Position numbers and translations under genes: made by a program. Positions 1 through 6,347 of a stretch of 18,215 nucleotides of DNA are shown one piece after another (position 1 is the stretch's first letter; each line of letters starts with the position of its first letter). A model generated the notes under the pieces. It searched no databases and had not been told where the DNA came from. It worked only from the letters and a program-made list of their open reading frames with translations. The DNA is from an uncultured Clostridia bacterium (GTDB lineage: Bacteria; Bacillota; Clostridia; TANB77; CAG-508), in contig CAKPFO010000032.1 in NCBI GenBank assembly GCA_934153805.1, positions 1 to 18,215 on the forward strand. The letters run 5' to 3'.

Positions 1-57
1 ATAAATTTTTCTAACGAGATAATAAGATTAATTGATGGGGGTGAAGTTATTGGGTAA
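1..57 (+). CDS. C-terminal end of an upstream gene, probably L7Ae/YlxQ-like ribosome-associated protein (partial)
   Basis: Frame 1 is open from the window edge to a TAA at 55-57 and encodes the last 18 residues, ending in LIDGGEVIG. In many Firmicutes the gene just before infB is a small L7Ae-family RNA-binding protein (YlxQ), whose C-terminus is a helix followed by a short polar tail. The fragment fits that, but it is too short to prove the family. Its stop overlaps the proposed infB start (TTG at 50) by eight bases, which suggests translational coupling. The GGGGGTGA serving as the infB ribosome binding site lies inside this coding sequence. The reading frame is seen directly; the identity is inferred from synteny. 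Confidence 0.55.
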   Translation: MNFSNEIIRLIDGGEVIG

Positions 58-3001
58 GATAAAAATACATGAATTAGCAAAAGAACTAAGCTTAACCAGT
101 AAAGAAGTAATTGCAAAGGCAAATGAATTAGGAATAGAAGCAAAAACTCATATGAGTGCAGTTGAAGATAGTGATGCTGAAAAAATAAGAAAAGCAGTAT
201 CAAATAAGACTGTAAATGTTGCAGAAAAACCAGCTGAGAAAACTGCAAAAAAGGCAGAGAAAAAAGATGACAAAAAGGCACCAGTTATTATAAGAAGAGA
301 AGTAATAATATCTGATGAAGAAGAGGGAAAATCAAATAAAGGAAAACAAGCTGAACAAAGAAATAAGCAAGTAGGATTTGTAGAAAGAAATAAAAATGCA
401 GATTACAATATTGTATATAGAAATAAGCCTACAAAACCAATGACTGTAAGTGAATTGTTTGGAATAGGTAAAAAGGAAGAACAAAAACAAGAAAAGAAAG
501 AGGATAATACTAAAAAAGAAGAAATGATAGAAACAAAGCAAGAAAAGAAAAATGACACTAAAGAAGTAAAGCCAGTACAAGCAAATAAAGAAAATATGGT
601 TGTAGACAAAAATAATAATCGTGAAAATAGAAACGATAATTTCCAAAATAGAAATAATGATAGACAAAACTTCCAAAATAGGAATGATAGACCAAATTTC
701 CAAAACAGGGGAGAAAGAGGAAACTTCCAAAACAGAAGTGATAGACCAAACTATCAAAATAGAAACGATAAACCAAATTTCCAAAATAGAAATGATAAAG
801 GAAATTTCCAAAACAGAGGAGAAAGAGGAAACTTCCAAAATAGAAATAATGGCAATTTTAGAAATAATCAAAATAATGGTAACTTTAATAGAGAAAGAAA
901 ACCTTTGGATGAAAGAGGTATAGATAAAAATATTAAAGATATTATCTCTGTTGATGTTGTGGAAAAAGAAAGTCAAAGAGACTTTAATAGTCGTGCAATA
1001 GACAAGGCAAAGAGTGAAAGATTAGAAGAAAAAACTAAAAAACAGAATAAAAATAAAAAGGGTTCTAGATTTAATGAGGAGTTTGATGGTGGAAAACTTA
1101 AAAACTTAAAACAAGTAGATAAGCTATCAAATATGTTTGATGACCAAGAAGGTGGAATGCTTGATTATTATGATTTAACAACTGCTAGAGGAAAGAGAAA
1201 TAAAAAGAAAGTTAATAAAGATAATGAAGAAAGAAAACAAAAAATATTCCAATTAACACAAATAGAAATACCAGAATCTATAACTGTAAAAGACTTGGCA
1301 GCTGAACTTAAAAAGACATCAGCAGAAGTTATCAAAAAACTATTTTCACTTGGTGTAATGGCTACAATAAATAATGATGTGGATTTTGATACAGCGTTTT
1401 TAGTAGCAGAAGAGTTTGGTGTAACAGCAGTAAAGAAACAAGAAGTAAAAGAAGAAGATATATTATTTGATGATTCAGAAGATTCAGAAGATGAATTACA
1501 AACAAGACCACCAGTAGTTGTTGTAATGGGTCACGTAGACCATGGAAAGACTTCTCTTCTAGATGCAATAAGAGAAACAAATGTAATAGAAGGAGAAGCA
1601 GGTGGTATTACACAACATATAGGTGCATACAAAGTAAATGTAAATGGCAGAGAAATAACATTTTTAGATACACCAGGACACGAAGCATTTACAAGCATGA
1701 GAGCAAGAGGTGCACAAATTACTGATATTGCAATCCTTGTAGTAGCAGCAAATGATGGGGTTATGCCTCAAACAGTTGAAGCTATAAATCACGCAAAAGC
1801 AGCAGGAATACCAATTATAGTTGCTGTAAATAAAATAGATTTACCAGAAGCTAATGTAGATAAAGTAAAACAAGAAATGATGAAATACGAGTTAGTACCA
1901 GAAGAATGGGGTGGAGATACAATATATGTACCAATCTCTGCTAAAAAACGTATGAATATTGATGAATTACTAGAAATGGTATTGCTAGAAGCAGATGTAC
2001 TAGAATTAAAAGCTAACCCTAAAAAACAAGCTAAGGGTGTTGTAATAGAAGCTAGACTAGATAAATCAAAAGGACCTATAGCATCAATGTTAGTACAAAG
2101 AGGTAGCTTAGATGTAGGAGATACAATAGTAGTTGGTTCAAGCATTGGTAGAATAAGAGCAATGAAGAATGATAAAGGTCAAAGAGTAAAATCAGCAGGA
2201 CCTTCAACTCCAGTAGAGATAATGGGTCTAACAGAGGTACCAGAGTCTGGAGATGTATTTTATGAAGTAAAAGACGAAAAAATGGCTAAACACTTAATAG
2301 AAAGAAGAAAACGTGCCCAAAGAGAAAAATCTATAAATGCAGTACAAAAAGTAACATTAGATAACTTATTTACTCAAATGGAACAAGGAAACTTAAAACA
2401 TTTAAATATAATAGTAAAAGCAGATGTTCAAGGTAGTGCAGAAGCGTTAAAACAATCATTAGAAAAATTATCTGATGAAGAAGTAAAAGTAAGAGTAATC
2501 CATGCTCAAGCAGGTGCTGTAAATGAAAGTGATGTAAACTTAGCAAAAGTTGCAAATGCAATAATAATAGCATTTAATGTTAGACCAGTTTCAACTGCAA
2601 AAGCTTTAGCAGAAAGAGATGAAATAGAAATAAAACAATACTCTGTAATTTACCAAGCTATAGATGATGTAAAAGCAGCAATGAAAGGAATGTTAGATCC
2701 AATTTATGAAGAAAAAGTAATTGGAAATGTTGAGGTAAGACAAGTATTTAAAGTATCAAATGTGGGAACAATAGCAGGTGCATACGTATTAGATGGAAAA
2801 ATAGAAAGAAACGCAGGCGTAAGAGTATTACGTGAAAATGTAGTTATCCATGAAGGAAAGTTAGTATCACTAAAACGTTTCAAAGATGACGTTAAAGAGG
2901 TAGCTAAAGGTTACGAATGCGGTATGCAAATAGAAGACTACAATGACTTAAAAGAAGGAGACATTATAGAGGTTTATATAATGGAAGAAGTTAAAAGATA
3001 A
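50..3001 (+). CDS. infB: Translation initiation factor IF-2
   Basis: IF-2 is the GTPase that places initiator fMet-tRNA on the 30S subunit and promotes subunit joining. From a TTG start at 50 the protein has 983 residues. An N-terminal IF2_N domain begins KIKIHELAKEL. A charged Lys/Glu linker follows, then an Asn/Phe/Gln/Arg repeat tract (about 197-270), a second IF2_N domain (about 410-457) and the GTPase: G1 GHVDHGKT at 494-501, G3 DTPGH at 540-544, G4 NKID at 594-597, then SAK. The remaining beta-barrel and C-terminal domains are complete. TTG-50 is preferred because GGGGGTGA sits about 7 bases upstream and the product then starts M-G-K-I-K-I-H, as in the family. TTG-32 and ATG-35 lack such a site. 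The gene opens the infB-rbfA-nrnA-truB operon. The disordered linker makes it longer than a minimal IF-2. Confidence 0.97.
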   Translation: MGKIKIHELAKELSLTSKEVIAKANELGIEAKTHMSAVEDSDAEKIRKAVSNKTVNVAEKPAEKTAKKAEKKDDKKAPVIIRREVIISDEEEGKSNKGKQAEQRNKQVGFVERNKNADYNIVYRNKPTKPMTVSELFGIGKKEEQKQEKKEDNTKKEEMIETKQEKKNDTKEVKPVQANKENMVVDKNNNRENRNDNFQNRNNDRQNFQNRNDRPNFQNRGERGNFQNRSDRPNYQNRNDKPNFQNRNDKGNFQNRGERGNFQNRNNGNFRNNQNNGNFNRERKPLDERGIDKNIKDIISVDVVEKESQRDFNSRAIDKAKSERLEEKTKKQNKNKKGSRFNEEFDGGKLKNLKQVDKLSNMFDDQEGGMLDYYDLTTARGKRNKKKVNKDNEERKQKIFQLTQIEIPESITVKDLAAELKKTSAEVIKKLFSLGVMATINNDVDFDTAFLVAEEFGVTAVKKQEVKEEDILFDDSEDSEDELQTRPPVVVVMGHVDHGKTSLLDAIRETNVIEGEAGGITQHIGAYKVNVNGREITFLDTPGHEAFTSMRARGAQITDIAILVVAANDGVMPQTVEAINHAKAAGIPIIVAVNKIDLPEANVDKVKQEMMKYELVPEEWGGDTIYVPISAKKRMNIDELLEMVLLEADVLELKANPKKQAKGVVIEARLDKSKGPIASMLVQRGSLDVGDTIVVGSSIGRIRAMKNDKGQRVKSAGPSTPVEIMGLTEVPESGDVFYEVKDEKMAKHLIERRKRAQREKSINAVQKVTLDNLFTQMEQGNLKHLNIIVKADVQGSAEALKQSLEKLSDEEVKVRVIHAQAGAVNESDVNLAKVANAIIIAFNVRPVSTAKALAERDEIEIKQYSVIYQAIDDVKAAMKGMLDPIYEEKVIGNVEVRQVFKVSNVGTIAGAYVLDGKIERNAGVRVLRENVVIHEGKLVSLKRFKDDVKEVAKGYECGMQIEDYNDLKEGDIIEVYIMEEVKR
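638..855 (+). repeat. 27-bp coding repeat tract (NFQNRxxRx) within infB
   Basis: About eight imperfect tandem units of nine residues of the type N-F-Q-N-R-[N/G/S]-[D/E]-[R/K]-[P/G] occupy roughly residues 197-268 of IF-2, trailing into an Asn-rich tail to about base 890. The unit is mostly 27 bp and repeats at DNA level (ttccaaaa.aga). The composition (Arg, Gly, Asn, aromatic Phe/Tyr) is that of a disordered, potentially RNA-binding linker between the N-terminal domain and the GTPase. Copy number may vary between strains. Confidence 0.85.
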
Positions 3002-3035
3002 ATACTTTTATATTTTGCATGACAGAAACATAGAG

Positions 3036-3073
3036 TTACAATTCACAGCGATTGTATACGCTGTGAGTTGTAA
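3036..3073 (+). other. Intergenic hairpin between infB and rbfA
   Basis: Bases 3036-3050 and 3059-3073 are complementary over 15 positions with a single G-U pair, enclosing an 8-nt loop. There is no T-run after the stem, so it is not a typical intrinsic terminator. It may act as an RNA-processing or stability element in the operon mRNA, 22 bases before the rbfA ribosome binding site. Confidence 0.7.
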
Positions 3074-3111
3074 AAATATGACAGTAAGTGTAGAAAGGAG
3101 GCATATTGCAA

Positions 3112-3456
3112 ATGCCTAATAAAAACAATAGAATGGGAAGAATTGACGAAGAGTTAAAAAAAGAACTTAGTCAAATTATTTCATATGAATTGAAAAATCC
3201 AGATGCAACAGGAATGATTAGTGTAACAAGAGTAAAAACAACACCAGATTTGAAATATGCTAAAGTATATATAAGCATGCTAAATTCAAATAGTAAAGAA
3301 AAAACTATAGAAGCATTAAAAAAGTCATCAGGATACATGAGAAGTCAACTAGCTAAACGAGTTAATTTAAGGATAACACCAGAATTAGTATTTGAAGAAG
3401 ATGATTCTATGGAATATGGAATGAAGATAGATTCAATACTAAAAGATTTAAAATAG
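3112..3456 (+). CDS. rbfA: 30S ribosome-binding factor A
   Basis: RbfA is a small KH-fold protein that binds the 30S subunit and helps mature the 5' end of 16S rRNA. The 114-residue product reads MPNKNNRMGRIDEELKKEL, then an internal TPDLKYAKVYIS stretch and MEYGMKIDSIL near the end, all typical of RbfA in order and length. ATG-3112 is chosen over the in-frame TTG-3106: AAGGAGG at 3095-3101 lies 10 bases before the ATG but only 4 before the TTG, and RbfA proteins commonly begin M-P-N. It lies 110 bases after infB, from which it is separated by a hairpin, and is presumably cotranscribed with it. Confidence 0.95.
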   Translation: MPNKNNRMGRIDEELKKELSQIISYELKNPDATGMISVTRVKTTPDLKYAKVYISMLNSNSKEKTIEALKKSSGYMRSQLAKRVNLRITPELVFEEDDSMEYGMKIDSILKDLK

Positions 3457-3467
3457 AGTTTTAGGGC

Positions 3468-3500
3468 TTTGAGGTTAGAATATTAAGTTCTAACCTCAAA
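3468..3500 (+). other. Intergenic hairpin between rbfA and nrnA
   Basis: Thirteen perfectly complementary bases (3468-3480 and 3488-3500, TTTGAGGTTAGAA and its complement) flank a 7-nt loop. No U-tract follows, and the nrnA ribosome binding site starts 14 bases downstream. It is either a weak attenuator or an mRNA-processing/stability hairpin; the sequence alone does not decide between these. Confidence 0.7.
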
Positions 3501-3528
3501 ATCCAATATTCAAAGAGGAGAGAATACA

Positions 3529-4482
3529 ATGACATTAGATAACATTTTAGAAGAAATAAAAAAGGCAAGATCAATAGTAATATTAACACACGAGAATCCA
3601 GATGGAGATGCTGTTGGTAGTAGTTTAGCTATGTATGGAGCTTTACAACAATTGGGCAAAGAAAATGTAGACGTTGTTATACCAGAATATCCACGTACAT
3701 ATAGATTTTTGCCAAATGTAGATAAAGTGTTAAAAGAAGGTACAATGCAAAACTATGACCTAGCAATTGCAGTAGATAGTGCAACTATAAAAATGCTAAA
3801 TGGTTGGGCAAATTATTTTGAAAATGCAAAAGTAAAAATTTCAATAGACCATCATAGCACTAATACTATGTATGGAGATATAAATTTTGTTAATCCAGAT
3901 TCACCAGCGTGTACACAAATACTTCTAACAATATTTGAATATTTTGGAATAGAAATTACAGAAAATATTGGAAAATGTATCTTAACAGGAATTATAACAG
4001 ATACAGGCGGATTCCAATATCAAAGTACTAGACCAGAAACATTTGAATTTGCAGCAAGATTATTAAAATCAGGAATAAACGTTTCTGAGATATATAAAAA
4101 AGCAATGAATACTAAGACAAGGGCTAATTTTGAATTAAGAAAAAGAGCCATAGATAGAATGGAATTTTTAGAAGATGGAAAGATTTCATTTACATATATA
4201 AATTTAAAAGATATTGAAGAAGTACATGCAACATCAGATGATCATGATGGAATAGTTGACGAAGGTAGATGTATAGAAGGTGTGGAGGTTTCTATATTCT
4301 TAAGAGAAACTGAAAAAGGATATAAGGTATCACTACGTTCTAACGAATATGTTAATGTATCTGATATATGCTTAATATTTGGCGGTGGCGGACATGTACA
4401 TGCTGCTGGATGCAATGTGAACATGACTATAGAACAAGCAAAAGAGAAGCTTGTTAATCAAATAAAATTACAACTAAAATAG
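3529..4482 (+). CDS. nrnA: DHH-family bifunctional oligoribonuclease / PAP phosphatase
   Basis: NrnA degrades 2-5 nt RNA fragments and, in characterised homologues, dephosphorylates 3'-phosphoadenosine 5'-phosphate. The 317-residue product has the metal-binding motifs of the DHH phosphoesterase domain: HENPDGDAVGS from H21, AVDSA near 83-87, the DHH triad at 107-109 (DHHSTN) and TDTGG near 162. The C-terminal DHHA1 domain follows, with the substrate-binding GGGGH at 285-289 (GGGGHVHAAG). The ATG is preceded by AGAGGAG at 3514-3520. Placement between rbfA and truB is the usual order in Firmicutes. It probably shares the infB transcript; no separate promoter is evident. Length and motifs are complete. 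The exact in vivo substrate cannot be told from sequence. Confidence 0.94.
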   Translation: MTLDNILEEIKKARSIVILTHENPDGDAVGSSLAMYGALQQLGKENVDVVIPEYPRTYRFLPNVDKVLKEGTMQNYDLAIAVDSATIKMLNGWANYFENAKVKISIDHHSTNTMYGDINFVNPDSPACTQILLTIFEYFGIEITENIGKCILTGIITDTGGFQYQSTRPETFEFAARLLKSGINVSEIYKKAMNTKTRANFELRKRAIDRMEFLEDGKISFTYINLKDIEEVHATSDDHDGIVDEGRCIEGVEVSIFLRETEKGYKVSLRSNEYVNVSDICLIFGGGGHVHAAGCNVNMTIEQAKEKLVNQIKLQLK

Positions 4483-4510
4483 TTTGAAAAGCTTTAATAT
4501 AATAATGAGT

Positions 4511-4702
4511 TATGCAACTTATAGGATTATAATATATTTTTATCCTCCTCGTTCAAGTTAAATTATTTAGCAATTCTAATACAAATTTTACGGGACCCTT
4601 TCAATAAATGAACATTCCCCGTAAAATTCATATAAGAATTGCTATAATAATTTACTTTCAATTCGTTTGATAAAAATATAATATAATCCTATAAGTTGCA
4701 TA
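4511..4702. repeat. Palindromic intergenic element A, copy 1
   Basis: A ~190-nt nested palindrome fills most of the nrnA-truB gap. The outer arms 4511-4544 and 4669-4702 are complementary at 33 of 34 positions. Inside lies a 109-nt core (4545-4653), repeated at 13447-13555 with six differences, all transitions. The core folds on itself: TAGCAATTCT pairs with AGAATTGCTA and TTTTACGGG with CCCGTAAAA, around an apical TTCA/TGAA stem. The outer arms are not shared with copy 2. In RNA the whole element would form one long hairpin ending 11 bases before the truB ribosome binding site. It encodes no protein that I can see. Confidence 0.9.
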
Positions 4703-4730
4703 TAGAAGTATTTGAAAGGAAAAAAGTAGA

Positions 4731-5597
4731 ATGGATGGAATAATAGTTATAAATAAGCCAAAAGGATATACCTCACATGATGTGGTTGCAAAAGTAAAAA
4801 AGATATTGAACGTAAAAAAGGTAGGACATACAGGAACATTAGACCCTAACGCTACAGGGGTATTACCATTGCTATTAAACAATGGAACTAAACTTTCAAA
4901 ATATTTAATAGAACATGATAAAGAATATATTGCAACAATAAAATTAGGAATAAAAACAGACACAGCCGATTCAGAGGGAAATGTAATAGAAGAAAAAGCA
5001 GTAGGGGATTTGTTAAATGTACAAGAAGTGTTAAATACATTTGTAGGAAAACAGACACAAGTGCCACCAATGTATTCAGCTATAAAAGTTAAAGGAAAAA
5101 AGTTGTATGAATATGCAAGAAGTGGACAAACTATACAAATAGAACCACGAAAAATAGAAATCTACAGTATAGAATTGCTAAATATAAGTAAAGAAACTAA
5201 CGAAGTAACATATAAGGTACAATGTTCAAAAGGAACATATATAAGGAGTCTGTGCGAAGATATTGCACAAAAACTAGGAACAGTAGGATATATGAAAGAG
5301 CTAAATAGAACTAAAGTTGGAAAATTTAAAATAGAAGATGCAATTACTATAGAAGAGTTAGAAAGTCAAAAAGACAATAGTGATTTTGTAAATAGTAAAA
5401 TAATAACATTGGAGAAATTATTTGAAAATTATGAAAAAATAGAACTTACGGAAAAAGAACTGGCTAAATTTTTGAATGGAGTAAAAATAGATGTAAAAAA
5501 TAGCGATGGAATATATAATGTTTATAGTAGCAATAAATATATAGGTCTAGCAATTGTGAAAGAAAAGACCGCTAAAAGAGATTTGATAATTAGCTAA
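4731..5597 (+). CDS. truB: tRNA pseudouridine(55) synthase
   Basis: TruB converts U55 of the tRNA T-loop to pseudouridine. The 288-residue protein begins MDGIIVINKPKGYTSHDVV and carries the family signature VGHTGTLDPNATGVLPL, in which D38 is the expected catalytic aspartate. Other family landmarks are the QVPPMYSAIKVKGKKLYEYAR segment after residue 110 and GTYIRSLCEDI near residue 170. A short C-terminal domain completes a normal length. GAAAGGA at 4714-4720 lies 10 bases before the ATG. It is the last gene of the infB operon here; ribF, which often follows truB, is absent and a strong terminator comes 9 bases after the stop. The long element A hairpin just upstream could uncouple its expression from nrnA. 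Confidence 0.96.
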   Translation: MDGIIVINKPKGYTSHDVVAKVKKILNVKKVGHTGTLDPNATGVLPLLLNNGTKLSKYLIEHDKEYIATIKLGIKTDTADSEGNVIEEKAVGDLLNVQEVLNTFVGKQTQVPPMYSAIKVKGKKLYEYARSGQTIQIEPRKIEIYSIELLNISKETNEVTYKVQCSKGTYIRSLCEDIAQKLGTVGYMKELNRTKVGKFKIEDAITIEELESQKDNSDFVNSKIITLEKLFENYEKIELTEKELAKFLNGVKIDVKNSDGIYNVYSSNKYIGLAIVKEKTAKRDLIIS

Positions 5598-5606
5598 ATT
5601 ATATAA

Positions 5607-5646
5607 AAAAGAAATAGCCACTTGCGAAAAGGTGGTTATTTCTTTT
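5607..5646 (+). terminator. Intrinsic terminator of the infB-rbfA-nrnA-truB operon
   Basis: A 15-bp stem (5607-5621 with 5632-5646, one G-U pair) with a 10-nt loop, A-rich on the left and ending TTTCTTTT on the right, begins 9 bases after the truB stop. The symmetrical A/T tracts mean it could work in both directions. Confidence 0.88.
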
Positions 5647-6347
5647 ATAAAATCATTTATAAATTTCATCTTTTGAGAAATTTGTGTGCATAATTCGTTC
5701 GTCAAATTCTTGCATTTTATGACATAGAAAATTGCATGTGGTAAATTGATTATTTTTAAATTAAATTAAGCCTACCCCACTTAAGTCTATGTAACATGCT
5801 GGCGCATTAACATAGACTAAAGCGGTCCCCACCAGTCTTAATTTAATTTAAAAATAATCAATTTACTTTAATCGCATAATGATTTTTGTAAAAAATCATT
5901 ATGTTAGGGAGGATATGGATAGATGTTAATAGAAAATAATGTTTGTTTAGGTTGCATAAGGTTAACTGTAACAATATTGCAATAAAAAAGTAATAAAAAT
6001 GTAATAAAAATTGCAAACCTTTGGGAGAGTAGATACTTATCAAGTCTTTTAGCCTTTAACGCCTTGATATAAAAAGTAAGAAATGGTAAGATAATTTTAA
6101 CTGGACAATAAAAATGTAGATTTAAGAGTATACACAATTTTATACTGTAATGTATAGAAATGCTTTAAATTTAATTAGAAATGAGAGAGTATAAAAGTAA
6201 ATAATATCAAATTAATAAAAAGTTCAAAATAAGCTTGCTGAAAGAATTATAAATATAGTTTAGACTAAAGTCTGAAAAAAATGAATATTTGTCAGTTAGA
6301 AACTAGATAATAATAAAAATTAGAATAACCAAGGAGAAATTTAGAAA
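5647..6347. other. Gene-free stretch between truB and the first prepilin-like gene
   Basis: No convincing gene lies in these 700 bases. They contain palindromic element B (5741-5866), a perfect 13-bp hairpin with a 3-nt loop (5875-5903), and A/T-rich repeats of the type AATGTAATAAAA (about 5981-6013). They also contain a leader segment (GAGAGAGTA near 6184, CTTGCT near 6234, TTGTCAGTTA near 6289) that resembles the leader of the second prepilin-like gene at 16300-16483. A 20-codon ORF at 5923-5985 has a GGGAGG about 10 bases upstream but no recognisable product. A weak promoter TTGTCA-16 nt-TAATAA (6289-6316) is possible for the downstream gene. Confidence 0.6.
5741..5866. repeat. Palindromic intergenic element B
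   Basis: The outer arms 5741-5770 and 5837-5866 are perfect 30-bp inverted repeats made of A/T plus a few G/C. Inside, AGTCTATGT (5784-5792) pairs with ACATAGACT (5810-5818), capped by ATGC/GCAT around a TGGC loop. Between outer and inner stems lie two unpaired C-rich strands (CCTACCCCACTTA and GCGGTCCCCACCAGT). The design of a long A/T arm around a structured G/C-richer core matches element A, but the core sequence is different. Only one copy is in the window. Confidence 0.85.

Noticed and set aside
332..976. Antisense ORF of 214 codons across infB
   Set aside because: It is rich in Phe/Ile/Ser because it mirrors the A-rich linker of IF-2; no start signals or family resemblance.
4511..5866. 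CRISPR array
   Set aside because: The repeats are long palindromes kilobases apart, not short direct repeats with regular spacers, and no cas gene is present.
5923..5985. 20-codon ORF with a GGGAGG upstream
   Set aside because: Too short, no recognised product, and in A/T-rich DNA with no sign of conservation; mentioned only in the intergenic entry.
6020..6075. Possible SAM-I riboswitch start (GAGAGTAGATACTTATCAAG)
   Set aside because: The following conserved GGCCC...GATGA...CCGGCAACC elements are absent.
6235..6310. Resemblance to a c-di-GMP-I (GEMM) riboswitch (GACTAAAGTC and a GTCAGTTA segment)
   Set aside because: The invariant GCAAAGC and AGG parts and the GATAGCCAG receptor are missing; the match is limited to a short palindrome and a few bases.
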